Positions 1 through 7,338 of a stretch of DNA of 19,918 nt are shown here, piece by piece. Numbering within the stretch: position 1 is the stretch's first letter; every line of letters begins with the position of its first letter. The translations under genes were made by a program, and so were the position numbers. This DNA is from CALCLY01 sp900552775 (GTDB lineage: Bacteria; Bacillota; Clostridia; UMGS1883; UMGS1540): the NCBI GenBank assembly GCA_937966555.1, contig CALCLY010000037.1, forward strand, positions 1 through 19,918, written 5' to 3'. Below the pieces are notes generated by a model that was not told the origin of the DNA, did no database searches, and saw only the letters and a list, made by a program, of their open reading frames with translations.

Positions 1-464
1 GCAAAATCAAAGTATTGCGCCGTCGCATCCCAGCCGGGATATATTTTGTTTATCATACGATAAAGAATGGCTGCGGCTTCTTCACGTGTAAGCGAATCGT
101 TCGGTGCAAACTCCGTTTCGGATTTTCCTTTGACAATGCCCAATGCGTTCAGCACTTCAATATGTTCATTATCCGTATCGGTAAAAGGAGGTTTTATTAT
201 ACCCACCGAGAAAGCCGATCCGGGAAAATTTTTAATATAATTGAATACAAGTTCACAAAATTCTTCACGGGTAATTGCCCCGGGGAAGTTATAGTTTCCG
301 CTTATAATATTTATTTTTCTTGCGGTTTCAATGCTGTCTGCTGCCCATTTGCTTGACGGAACAGATGTTGCCGAGGTTTTTGGGGTTGTATCATCGGCAA
401 ATGCAACTATTGCCGTAGAGCAAAGCATTGTAATTGTTAAAATAATTGATAATAGTTTTTTCAT
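1..464 (-). CDS. Secreted SLH-domain protein, C-terminus beyond the left edge
   Basis: This is the first 154 codons of a surface protein that runs off the left edge. It starts at the ATG at 464-462, with AGGAGG upstream at 473-478. The N-terminus (MKKLLSIILT onward, to VAFADD) is a signal peptide of about 24 residues. A short Thr/Ser/Pro linker follows. Then come SLH repeats: one at about residues 39-79 (WAADSI...ITREEFCEL) and one at about 92-140 (FTDTD...LGIVKGK...LTREEAAAILYR), with a third probably cut by the edge. SLH domains bind pyruvylated secondary cell-wall polymer, so this protein is probably wall-anchored. It lies 23 nt after the stalk-domain gene and shares its translation start region exactly, so the two are probably cotranscribed. 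No effector domain is visible in the part present. Confidence 0.85.
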   Translation of the reverse strand, partial: MKKLLSIILTITMLCSTAIVAFADDTTPKTSATSVPSSKWAADSIETARKINIISGNYNFPGAITREEFCELVFNYIKNFPGSAFSVGIIKPPFTDTDNEHIEVLNALGIVKGKSETEFAPNDSLTREEAAAILYRMINKIYPGWDATAQYFDF

Positions 465-488
465 TGTACTGTCCTCCTAATTCTTTAT
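436..488. repeat. 53-bp perfect direct repeat, copy 1 (RBS plus signal-peptide start)
   Basis: Positions 436-488 are identical to 2097-2149, at an offset of 1661 bp. The repeat covers the ribosome binding site, the ATG and the first nine to ten codons of the SLH gene, and it reaches the stop codon of the gene before it. Identity ends abruptly on both sides, as expected from a recent duplication or gene conversion of a translation-initiation and signal-peptide module. Confidence 0.95.
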
Positions 489-2125
489 CAATGCCCGAAA
501 GAAGCTATTTTCCAGCCGGTGTTATCGGATTCGTAAACCATCGTGCATATCCAATACTGATTTCCGTTTGAGATTGCTTCTTCCTGCACATATTCGGCAT
601 CAAAGGTTACCGTATAAGACTTATGCTTTTCGTCTGAATTTTCATTATTATAGGGGTTAAAGGGTTTGATTTCCACATTTGAAATTGATTTTATATTGTC
701 AATCCGTCTTTCACCGTCTTTGATAAATGTTTTATTTGTCAGCGGCAAATGCGGAATACTGTCATATAATTCCGTATTTAACAGGTTCGACGTAACCCCA
801 CCGAACATTGTAGTTTTTGCAATACATTGTATTGCTGTGTCTTCATCTTTTTCATTCAAAGCCTTACAATACATTTTAATGATTTCTTCCGGTGTTTTTG
901 ATTTTAAATCATCTTCGGATTTCAGCAAAGGTGCAATAAAGTCTGCAAAACTCATATTTGTTATTTCATCAAAGCTCTTTCCCGATAAGCTGCAAGCATT
1001 TTCAACTTGATGCCGCCCGGTGCTTATAAACGCTCCTATAATTTCGTTTTCGTATTTAACAACGATACCTCTTGCGGTGGTTATGAGATAAAATTTTTCG
1101 GGCATACCCTCACGAAGCTGATAAATATCAACAGTTACAGCTTTTTCGGCATACTTGCTTAAATCAAGCCCAATATCCTTTGAAAGTTCATTGTTATAGA
1201 GATAATAATACTCATTTGCGGAAAAATCGCCAAACTCATTAAATTGCGGCAAAGTATCTGTAAGCGACGCAAGTTTATAATTTATATTCCAACCGTATTT
1301 TGCAAACAACTCTCTGTCCTTATCATCAACAACATAAATCGCATCGCCGCCTGCTTCCAAAATGGAATCCAAAAAGCGAGGGAAAGCATCATTTGCCGTA
1401 TATAAAACGCCGTCCGTTTTTACAAAAGTTTTATGATACAAGGTGTCCCAATAAACATCATATTCCGAATTAGTGTCATTCTCACGCATTGTTACCTTAT
1501 ATGCGCTTATATAATTTCCATTTAAGTCAGGCGCTTCACCTTCGTACGGCATTATAGAGCCAAGCCCTCCGGCTTCGTGGAAAAGGCTTTCTATATTGCC
1601 CCATACGGTAATGCTGTCAGCCTGATTGAATCCTGCAAAATCAGATATGCGGCTTACGGTTATATCTGAAAATCTGTCTGCGGTTGTATATTCCACCTCA
1701 CATTCAAAAGCCTCACCCAAAAACTTAAGCGGCACATATGTATGATTATCGAATATTTTAGGCTCTGTATCCATATTGACTGCGTTATTATTTTTAAGCA
1801 TTGATTTGGAATCAATAGTAAAAACAACAGTGTTTTTGTCATCGTTATAATCTGAAATTGTGACTGTCTTGTCGGTATCGTTCCAATCTACCTTTTTGCC
1901 CAGCGCATTGCTAACGGCACGAACGGGAATTTGCGTCCTGTCGTTTTCGTCAATAAACGGCAGTTCGGTTTTATCGCAATATATTTTTGTTCCGCCGACA
2001 GTTATATACAAGCCGTGTTTTTCTGTATTATGAACGGTTATATTTGTCTTGTCATTTGCAAAAGCCGAAATTGCCGATGCTGCCGATATTGCAGCAGTTA
2101 AAATAATTGATAATAGTTTTTTCAT
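488..2125 (-). CDS. Secreted stalk-domain (copper amine oxidase N-like) protein with DUF4829-like C-terminus
   Basis: The product has 545 residues. It starts at the ATG at 2125 behind AGGAGG, and a signal peptide ends near AFAND (about residue 24). Residues about 38-158 look like the copper-amine-oxidase N-terminal-like stalk domain (PF07833 type): a TQIPVRAVSNALG segment, then VDW and TVTI strands, then a second YVPLKFLGEAF segment. In Clostridia this domain is a non-enzymatic wall-associated module. The middle (about 165-400) has no domain I recognise. The last 140 residues, from TPEEIIKMYCKALNEKD to GWKIASFGH, resemble DUF4829-type small ligand-binding or cone folds. The gene starts 12 nt after the PstS-like gene, whose stop codon overlaps this gene's ribosome binding site, so the two are coupled. 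The function is unknown; a secreted envelope protein is the safe reading. Confidence 0.8.
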   Translation of the reverse strand: MKKLLSIILTAAISAASAISAFANDKTNITVHNTEKHGLYITVGGTKIYCDKTELPFIDENDRTQIPVRAVSNALGKKVDWNDTDKTVTISDYNDDKNTVVFTIDSKSMLKNNNAVNMDTEPKIFDNHTYVPLKFLGEAFECEVEYTTADRFSDITVSRISDFAGFNQADSITVWGNIESLFHEAGGLGSIMPYEGEAPDLNGNYISAYKVTMRENDTNSEYDVYWDTLYHKTFVKTDGVLYTANDAFPRFLDSILEAGGDAIYVVDDKDRELFAKYGWNINYKLASLTDTLPQFNEFGDFSANEYYYLYNNELSKDIGLDLSKYAEKAVTVDIYQLREGMPEKFYLITTARGIVVKYENEIIGAFISTGRHQVENACSLSGKSFDEITNMSFADFIAPLLKSEDDLKSKTPEEIIKMYCKALNEKDEDTAIQCIAKTTMFGGVTSNLLNTELYDSIPHLPLTNKTFIKDGERRIDNIKSISNVEIKPFNPYNNENSDEKHKSYTVTFDAEYVQEEAISNGNQYWICTMVYESDNTGWKIASFGH

Positions 2126-2149
2126 TGTACTGTCCTCCTAATTCTTTAT
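2097..2149. repeat. 53-bp perfect direct repeat, copy 2
   Basis: This is identical to 436-488. Here it covers the start of the stalk-domain gene (encoding MKKLLSIILT), its AGGAGG and the stop codon of the PstS-like gene. A diverged relative lies at about 10270-10320, at the start of the stalk-protein relic. Confidence 0.95.
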
Positions 2150-3295
2150 TCCCACATAACCTGTTTCGTTTATAATGTATTGCCCCTCATCGGATAAAAT
2201 CCATTCAAGCAATTTGTCAACATTGTTGTTTTGATTTTCCTTGTATGTAACAGCATAAATCGGTGTAAGAATGGGGTAACTGCCGTTTCTGATATTTTCG
2301 GAGGTCGGTGCTGCGCCGTCAATCGAGATCATTTTTATATCAGGATTCTTTATAATTCCTTCAACATAGTATCTGAATGAAAACCCGATTGAGTTTGTTT
2401 TGCTTTTATAATCCGCCACCTGTTCTATAATTCCCGCCATTAAATCATTCACCATTTCGGTAGGCGCATCCGTAATCGGCGTATCGCCCATAAACCGTTT
2501 CAGCATACTTTGACTGCCGCTGCCCTCATTTCGCTGAAATGCGGCAATTTTCTCATTTTTTCCGCCGACATCCTTCCAATTTGTAATCTTGCCGGAATAA
2601 ATATCTTTTATTTGCTCGGTGGTAAGATTGGTGATAGGATTGTCCTTGTGAACAAAGAAAACAAATGCCTCCGTTCCGATAGGCGTATATTCAAAGGTGG
2701 TTTGGTTTTCTTCTGCGTATGCCCTTTGCTCATCGGACGGATACACACCGATGAAAATATCTGTTTCTTTTTCCGCTAAAAGGCGATAGCCGTCAGGGGT
2801 ATTGTTATACTCAAATATTCCGTCGTGCAGCTTTGTCGTATTCGGATATACAGCGTTCACAAATGCGGAATATACGGGAAACAACGCAGCAGCCCCGTCA
2901 ATCCTCGGCAGATTTTCGGTAAGCTTTAATGTTTTGCTGTCCGTCTTTACAATTTTGGAATTTTCCTCAAACGGCAGATACGCTTGAATATCAATGTTCG
3001 GAGAAGTATTAACAGTGATACTTTTGTTATATTTGATTATTCCGAAGTTTGTTCCGAGAGCGACTCCGTACACTGCGGCACAGATACACCAAATTATTAA
3101 AAACTTCTTTCTCTTTTTCAGCCATATCAAAGGCAGCAGAAGTGACGGCACAACAATTAAACCTATGTATGTTATAATGTGATTTATACCGCTCGAAAAC
3201 AATAACATAGCGGTTACAAATAAAGCATAATAACTTACAAATAAAGTTACCGCAGTTAATATTATTTTAAGTACTATAAATAATGCTTTTTTCAT
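2138..3295 (-). CDS. Membrane-tethered PstS-like substrate-binding protein
   Basis: I place the start at the ATG at 3295 (AAGGAG seven bases upstream), giving 385 residues. A longer frame reaches 3367, but its extra residues (GHRRNRVGNIRCG...) are out-of-frame coding sequence of the preceding small gene. The first 90 residues hold three or four hydrophobic helices separated by KKRKK. The remainder is a PBP-like (PF12849) domain with the PstS-family hallmarks GTEAFVFFVHKDNP, LTTEQIKDIYSGKITNW and RNEGSGSQ (about 255-262, the oxyanion-binding loop). Classical PstS is a free lipoprotein feeding PstCAB. No permease or ATPase is nearby, and the binding domain is fused to a multi-helix membrane anchor, which points to a sensor or to capture by a distant transporter. 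Its ATG overlaps the stop of the small gene upstream (ATGA), so it is translationally coupled. Confidence 0.85.
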   Translation of the reverse strand: MKKALFIVLKIILTAVTLFVSYYALFVTAMLLFSSGINHIITYIGLIVVPSLLLPLIWLKKRKKFLIIWCICAAVYGVALGTNFGIIKYNKSITVNTSPNIDIQAYLPFEENSKIVKTDSKTLKLTENLPRIDGAAALFPVYSAFVNAVYPNTTKLHDGIFEYNNTPDGYRLLAEKETDIFIGVYPSDEQRAYAEENQTTFEYTPIGTEAFVFFVHKDNPITNLTTEQIKDIYSGKITNWKDVGGKNEKIAAFQRNEGSGSQSMLKRFMGDTPITDAPTEMVNDLMAGIIEQVADYKSKTNSIGFSFRYYVEGIIKNPDIKMISIDGAAPTSENIRNGSYPILTPIYAVTYKENQNNNVDKLLEWILSDEGQYIINETGYVGIKN

Positions 3296-3453
3296 TGCTT
3301 GTCTCCTTTTCCGTTTTCCGCATATTCCACAACGGATATTACCAACCCTATTGCGCCTATGCCCCAAGTGATATACTCCAAATGTCCTGCGGCGGATATT
3401 TCAATGCATATTGCAAAAAGAATTACCGCAATGCCGAGAACCATCTTCTTCAT
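3292..3453 (-). CDS. Small two-helix membrane protein, 53 residues
   Basis: This short gene begins with MKKMVLGIAVILFA and ends with ENGKGDKQ. It starts at the ATG at 3453, behind a GGGGTG-type ribosome binding site that overlaps the stop codon of the lipoprotein gene (TGA at 3468-3466). Two hydrophobic stretches, about residues 4-20 and 29-43, are separated by a short polar turn (GHLEYIT), and the C-terminal tail is charged. Its TGA overlaps the ATG of the PstS-like gene, so all three genes are tightly coupled. The position suggests a partner or assembly factor for the membrane-anchored binding protein. I do not recognise the family. Confidence 0.75.
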   Translation of the reverse strand: MKKMVLGIAVILFAICIEISAAGHLEYITWGIGAIGLVISVVEYAENGKGDKQ

Positions 3454-3465
3454 TATCCGCACCCC

Positions 3466-4146
3466 TCAGTCATTTAAAAATCCTTCCCAATAAACTTCAA
3501 AAATCTTATATTTATCAGCCTTTTTACCGATAAGATAATACCGTGTTACCTCGCCGTCACCGACTTGCGGAGCTAAACTCAGCGATTTCTCGTTATGCTT
3601 TAATTCGGTTTCGACTTTTGCAATGCCAAATTCGCTTATACCCAAATTATTCAGTCTTTCGTAAATTTCCCGCTTATTTTTCTCCGAAATATCTTTCAGG
3701 TCATCTTTTTCCAAAAGCTCTAAATCATCAATGCAAATTTTACTATAGTAAATCCCGTCCTTAAAATTTTTTTCTTCGTTTTCTATAGCCGCAAGTAATG
3801 ATTCATCTTCGATAACAGCTTTCATCTTCCCAAAAGAGCCTGACGTCATATTGTGATAAAACTCATAAATCACCAGCTCCCACTCATTTTCAACCGAGTC
3901 ATCCGTAAGAAGAACTCTATCGTCGGATATAAATCTTTTTTCCAAGTTTATATCAAGTGTCGGAAGCTTTGATTCATCGACATAATGTTCTGTCAGGTAC
4001 TGTTCATAATCTTTATTTTCATTGCTTTTATTTGTATATACCTGTGCCGGTCCGTCTGAACCGCCGATTATGCCGTTGCTTGAATTATCGCACGCAGTCA
4101 GCAGCAGGCAGCACGCCGCAAGCATTAAAGTTATTGTCCGTTTCAC
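3466..4146 (-). CDS. Lipoprotein of unknown function
   Basis: The product has 226 residues. It starts at a GTG (4146), chosen because GGAGGT lies seven bases upstream. The lipobox LTAC gives lipidation at Cys19. Residues 25-37 read GIIGGSDGPAQVY. From memory this is close to the GIIGGADGPT-IF signature of sodium-pumping decarboxylase beta subunits, but there are no membrane helices, so the resemblance is local. The mature part is acidic and mostly helical (DDLELLEKDDLKDISEKNKREIY), and its C-terminus (TRYYLIGKKADKYKIFEVYWEGF) looks like a beta hairpin of an NTF2- or DUF-like fold. It is the first gene of the unit lipoprotein, small membrane protein, PstS-like protein, stalk protein, SLH protein. 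Confidence 0.85.
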   Translation of the reverse strand: MKRTITLMLAACCLLLTACDNSSNGIIGGSDGPAQVYTNKSNENKDYEQYLTEHYVDESKLPTLDINLEKRFISDDRVLLTDDSVENEWELVIYEFYHNMTSGSFGKMKAVIEDESLLAAIENEEKNFKDGIYYSKICIDDLELLEKDDLKDISEKNKREIYERLNNLGISEFGIAKVETELKHNEKSLSLAPQVGDGEVTRYYLIGKKADKYKIFEVYWEGFLND

Positions 4147-4203
4147 AAAATCAACCTCCGTATATACAATTTTGAAATCTGTAAAACTGCATCATTTTTT
4201 TAA

Positions 4204-4233
4204 ATAATAAACTGTTTTTTGTGAGACATACAA
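4204..4233 (-). promoter_or_regulatory. Candidate promoter of the lipoprotein/PstS-like unit
   Basis: On the minus strand TTGTAT (4228-4233) and TATTAT (4204-4209) are separated by 18 bp. They lie about 58 bp upstream of the GTG start and downstream of the terminator of the preceding gene. The match to the sigma-A consensus is moderate. Confidence 0.45.
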
Positions 4234-4254
4234 AGTTAGTCAAGGCCTCAGGTA

Positions 4255-4284
4255 CAAAAAAAGGGCAGTCGAAGCGGCTGCCCT
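4255..4284 (-). terminator. Intrinsic terminator of the PepSY-SLH gene
   Basis: On the minus strand AGGGCAG pairs with CTGCCCT (4278-4284 with 4262-4268) around a nine-base loop. At least six T follow (4261-4256). It lies about 110 bp after the PepSY-SLH stop codon and separates that gene from the lipoprotein unit. Confidence 0.85.
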
Positions 4285-4391
4285 AAGGGGATATGCGCAA
4301 GCATTGTCATCGTATCGTCAATGCCTGCGCATCGTTTTGCAACAGTGGTTTATACGTTGAAAATATACCTTATGTTACAACCGGGTCATTT

Positions 4392-6770
4392 TTATTCCAG
4401 ATTTTCAATCATACGGGCAAATACAGCCGCCGCCTGCGCTCTTGTTGTGTTCGATTTCGGCGAAAAACTGCCGTCGGCATTGCCTTTCATAAGCAGGTTT
4501 GCAGCCGCCCAGCTTACAGCGTTCCTCGCATAACCGGAAATAGAGCTGCTGTCCGAGTATGCCGTGTTGCCGTTTGATTCTACGTCATATCCCTTGAAAT
4601 TTGCGTAGCGGTAAAGGATTGTTGCCATCTGTTCGCGCGTAATCGGATCGTTCGGCGCGAAACGGTCTTTTGAAACGCCGGAAACAATGCCGTTTGCATT
4701 TGCCCAAGCAACCGCCCTGTCATAATAACCGCCGATTTCAACGTCCACAAACACGGAGCCTCCGGCTTGCGGCTCTTTCTCCATACGGTAGATAATCATT
4801 ACAAACATTGCTCTGGTCACATAAGAGTCGGGTGAAAATTCCATTTCGGTGGTACCCTTCATCAAGCCAAAATCATATGCGAATTTCACCGAAAAGTAAA
4901 ACCAATCTCTTTTCTTAACGTCACCGAACGGATTTTCCCACTCGATGTCGGGTTTTACCTTGATATCCTTTTGTTTCTTTTTCAGTATGCCGCCCGTCAC
5001 CGCATTGATTCGGTATGTCCACTGCGTTTTCCTGTCCGCAAATACGAGATGATAATACGGTGTTTTAATGCCGCCGTCTACCAATTCTTCCTCCAAAAAT
5101 GTAACCCTGTCGCTGCATTCGGCATCATCAACGGCAATCTTTTTTGCGTCGGCAAGCAGAATATATCTTCTGCCGTAGATAATGTCGCCCGTTTTTGCGT
5201 CAATCTGATAGTAATACTGATTTTTGCCGGTATAAAACTCCAATAAATAGCATTGCTTGCCCTGATAACGGTTAAACTCAGTCTTGGTGAACACAATTTT
5301 TTGTGCGTATTTGTCAAGCCCCGCGTCCTTCAGCGCAATCTTCTTTGCTTCCTCCAAAGAGATATAATCCGGCTCATCGGTGTTCTTGCTTTTCTTTTCC
5401 AGTATAGCGCCGCTTACCGCATTGATTCGGTATGTCCACTGAGTTTTCCTGTCGGTAAATACAAGCCGGTAGTAAGGCGTTTTAATACCGCCGTCCACCA
5501 ATTCTTCCTCGGTAAAGGTAACCTTTTCTGTGCAGCCTGCATCATCAATGGCAATCCTTTTTGCGTCGGCAAGCAGAATATATCTTCTGCCGTAGATAAT
5601 TTCTCCCGTCTTTGCGTCAATCTCATAGTGATACTGATATTTACCGGTGTAAAACTCCAAAATGTAGCAGGGTCTGCCTTGGTTGCGGTTAAGCTCGGTT
5701 TTGGTGAACACAATCTTTTGTGCGTATTCATCAAGCTTGGCATCCTTCAGCGCGATTTTCTTTGCTTCCTCCAAGGAAATAAAATTCGTACCGCTGATAT
5801 CATCAATATGCTTTCCCATCACAGCACCGCTTATCGCATTTATTCGGTATGTCCACTGCGTATTGTTGTCTGCAAAGACAAGCAGATAATACGGTGTTTT
5901 AATACCGCCGTCTACCAATTCCTCCTCCAAAAAAGTAACCTTGTCGCTGCATTCGGCATCATCAACGGCAATCCTTTTTGCATCGGCAAGCAGAATATAT
6001 CTTCTGCCATAGATAATGTCGCCCGTCTTTGCATCAATCTCATAGTGATACTGATATTTACCGGTGTAAAACTCCAGCAGGTAATAGGGCTTGTCCTGAT
6101 TGCGGATTAGCTCCTCCTTGGTGAACACAATCTTTTCCGCATTTTCAACAAGACCGGCGTCATTAAGCGCTATTGATTTTGCTTTTTCCAAAGAGATTAA
6201 ATCTGCCTCGCCGATATTCTTCTCTTTCTTTTCAAGTATATCGCCGCTTACCGCATTGATTCGGTATGTCCACTGTGTTTTATTGTCTGCAAAGATAAGC
6301 CGATAATACGGCGTTTTGATGCCGCCGTCCACCAATTCTTCCTCTGTAAAGGTAACCTTTTCGGTGCAGCCCGCATCATCAACGGCAATCTTTTTTGCTT
6401 CGGTAAGCAGAATATATCTTCTGCCGTAGATAACTTCTCCCGTCTTTGCGTCAATCTCATAATGATACTGATTTTCCCCTGTATAAAAATCCAACAGGTA
6501 GCAGGGTCTGCCTTTATTGCGGCTCAGTTCTTCCTTGGTGAACGTTATTTTTTGTTTGTTTCTGTCAAGCTCGGCGTCTTTGAGTGCAATTTCTTTTGCC
6601 TCATCCAAAGAGATAAACTTTGCCGTATCCGTAACAAGCTCTGCGGTCTTTGATTCTTCCGTAATCTTTACAGCCTTCGATTCATCCGCAAATGCCGTCA
6701 GTGGTATAAGCGAAAGCAACAGTACTATACATAGCAGAACGGAAACCGGTTTTTTTGTTTTGCGTTTCAT
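4392..6770 (-). CDS. Secreted tandem PepSY-repeat protein with three SLH domains
   Basis: The product has 792 residues. The start is the ATG at 6770 (GGAGG nine bases upstream); a nearer ATG at 6777 is in another frame. A signal peptide ends near TAFADE (residue 29). Four long repeats follow, at about 53-181, 192-320, 331-459 and 470-597. Each contains two PepSY-like units: ISLDEAKEIALKDA...YEIDAKTGEVIYGRR and ILLTEAKKIAVDDA...YRINAVSGDILEKK. That makes eight PepSY modules. PepSY domains occur as intramolecular inhibitors of M4 peptidases and in envelope proteins, and are thought to inhibit proteases or bind ligands. Three SLH domains (about 616-664, 672-722 and 736-792) anchor it to the wall. 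It has its own promoter and terminator. A wall-displayed protease inhibitor is an inference; an M28-SLH peptidase is encoded 1 kb away, but it is not an M4 enzyme. Confidence 0.9.
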   Translation of the reverse strand: MKRKTKKPVSVLLCIVLLLSLIPLTAFADESKAVKITEESKTAELVTDTAKFISLDEAKEIALKDAELDRNKQKITFTKEELSRNKGRPCYLLDFYTGENQYHYEIDAKTGEVIYGRRYILLTEAKKIAVDDAGCTEKVTFTEEELVDGGIKTPYYRLIFADNKTQWTYRINAVSGDILEKKEKNIGEADLISLEKAKSIALNDAGLVENAEKIVFTKEELIRNQDKPYYLLEFYTGKYQYHYEIDAKTGDIIYGRRYILLADAKRIAVDDAECSDKVTFLEEELVDGGIKTPYYLLVFADNNTQWTYRINAISGAVMGKHIDDISGTNFISLEEAKKIALKDAKLDEYAQKIVFTKTELNRNQGRPCYILEFYTGKYQYHYEIDAKTGEIIYGRRYILLADAKRIAIDDAGCTEKVTFTEEELVDGGIKTPYYRLVFTDRKTQWTYRINAVSGAILEKKSKNTDEPDYISLEEAKKIALKDAGLDKYAQKIVFTKTEFNRYQGKQCYLLEFYTGKNQYYYQIDAKTGDIIYGRRYILLADAKKIAVDDAECSDRVTFLEEELVDGGIKTPYYHLVFADRKTQWTYRINAVTGGILKKKQKDIKVKPDIEWENPFGDVKKRDWFYFSVKFAYDFGLMKGTTEMEFSPDSYVTRAMFVMIIYRMEKEPQAGGSVFVDVEIGGYYDRAVAWANANGIVSGVSKDRFAPNDPITREQMATILYRYANFKGYDVESNGNTAYSDSSSISGYARNAVSWAAANLLMKGNADGSFSPKSNTTRAQAAAVFARMIENLE
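4980..6617. repeat. Four tandem coding repeats of about 417 bp
   Basis: The PepSY region consists of four near-identical units of 138-139 codons. Units 1 and 3 share GCTEKVTFTEEELVDGG, while units 2 and 4 share ECSD(K/R)VTFLEEELVDGG. The array therefore looks like a duplicated two-unit block of about 834 bp. Shared stretches such as GGIKTPYY and TQWTYRINA are nearly invariant across all four. Confidence 0.9.
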
Positions 6771-6773
6771 GTT

Positions 6774-6860
6774 TCATGACCTCCTTTTTTGTAATTTCAT
6801 CTTGTTTCGCAGCTCTCTGTTTATGCCGAAGTGCGAACATCCGGCGTTTTTTTCTTTCAT
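6774..6860 (-). CDS. Possible 28-residue leader peptide upstream of the PepSY-SLH gene
   Basis: A short frame starts at the ATG at 6860 behind AAAGGAG (about nine bases upstream). It encodes MKEKNAGCSHFGINRELRN followed by KMKLQKRRS. Its stop TGA (6776-6774) lies inside the spacer between the GGAGG and the ATG of the PepSY-SLH gene, so ribosomes leaving it would land on the next start. The peptide is basic and has no membrane segment. It could be a translated leader or a chance frame; the good ribosome binding site and exact placement favour translation. Confidence 0.45.
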   Translation of the reverse strand: MKEKNAGCSHFGINRELRNKMKLQKRRS

Positions 6861-7092
6861 AGGCAGCACGCTCCTTTCGGGTATGTAGTCACCTATTGTA
6901 TTTTCGGCGTAAGAACGAAAAAAGGTGAGCCCGATTTCAAAATACTTTGAAAACGAACACACCTTAATAAATACCCGCAAACGAATAACGGAAAAAGGCA
7001 AATCTACGCCTATGCCGCGAGTAAATGTATGTATTGATTTTACGCCGTCGCTTCATACTTGCCAAACCCTTTCTATATAAATATTATTCTGC
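6861..7092 (-). promoter_or_regulatory. Long 5' leader with a long-range closing helix
   Basis: This is the transcribed leader between the promoter at 7099-7127 and the 28-codon frame. CGGCGTAA (minus strand, 7047-7040) pairs with TTACGCCG (6912-6905), an 8-bp helix that encloses about 127 nt. Inside there are smaller self-complementary pieces such as TTTCAAAG...TTTTGAAA. I could not match it to a riboswitch family I know. It may be a structured regulatory leader. Confidence 0.35.
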
Positions 7093-7098
7093 AAATAC

Positions 7099-7127
7099 AT
7101 TGTATCACATTTCTCCGCTTTCGTCAA
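7099..7127 (-). promoter_or_regulatory. Sigma-A-type promoter of the PepSY-SLH transcript
   Basis: On the minus strand TTGACG (7127-7122) and TACAAT (7104-7099) are separated by exactly 17 bp, close to consensus. The expected start site is near 7092, about 320 nt upstream of the PepSY-SLH start codon. Confidence 0.75.
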
Positions 7128-7338
7128 TGCTTTTTAGGTGATTTCAGCAATTTCGGCGTTTTGCACTATGAAAATGTTTGTGAATTTTTTCGTTTTTCTT
7201 AAATGCGGAAAAATAAGTAGAAAGTTTTCAACCTTTATGATATGATTTAGGTGACAAATCCAAACATACAAAAGTTGTTGTATGCTATAAAAGACTTATT
7301 TATCTGCATGAGTCAAAACGAGAAAGGAGTTGTGCATA
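7128..7338. other. AT-rich intergenic region upstream of the recombinase fragment
   Basis: No gene is visible in these 211 bases. They contain an inverted repeat, CATACAA at 7265-7271 and TTGTATG at 7278-7284 with a six-base loop, and AT-rich stretches that could hold a plus-strand promoter for the recombinase fragment (for example TATGAT near 7236), but no convincing -35/-10 pair. Confidence 0.4.

Noticed and set aside
15..356. Plus-strand frame of 113 codons at the left edge
   Set aside because: It is antisense to a clear signal-peptide/SLH gene that continues beyond the edge; it has no ribosome binding site.
3296..3367. 24-codon N-terminal extension of the PstS-like protein
   Set aside because: It lies within the small membrane-protein gene in another frame and lacks a ribosome binding site; the ATG at 3295 has AAGGAG at good spacing.
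5253..6110. Plus-strand frame of 285 codons
   Set aside because: It is the antisense shadow of the PepSY repeats; its internal repetition mirrors that array and the residues have no domain signature.
4980..6617. Assembly artefact creating the repeats
   Set aside because: The four units differ at many positions in a consistent ABAB pattern, which a simple misassembly would not produce.
6861..7001. Extension of the 28-codon frame upstream to 7001
   Set aside because: No ribosome binding site; the ATG at 6860 behind AAAGGAG is the only convincing start.
6964..7056. 30-codon Arg-rich frame (MKRRRKINTYIYSRHRRR...) in the leader
   Set aside because: There is no ribosome binding site before its ATG. 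It overlaps the arm of the long-range helix and was not conserved enough to judge by eye.
6861..7092. Known riboswitch (c-di-GMP, ZTP, lysine, cobalamin)
   Set aside because: I looked for their core consensus segments on the minus strand and did not find them.
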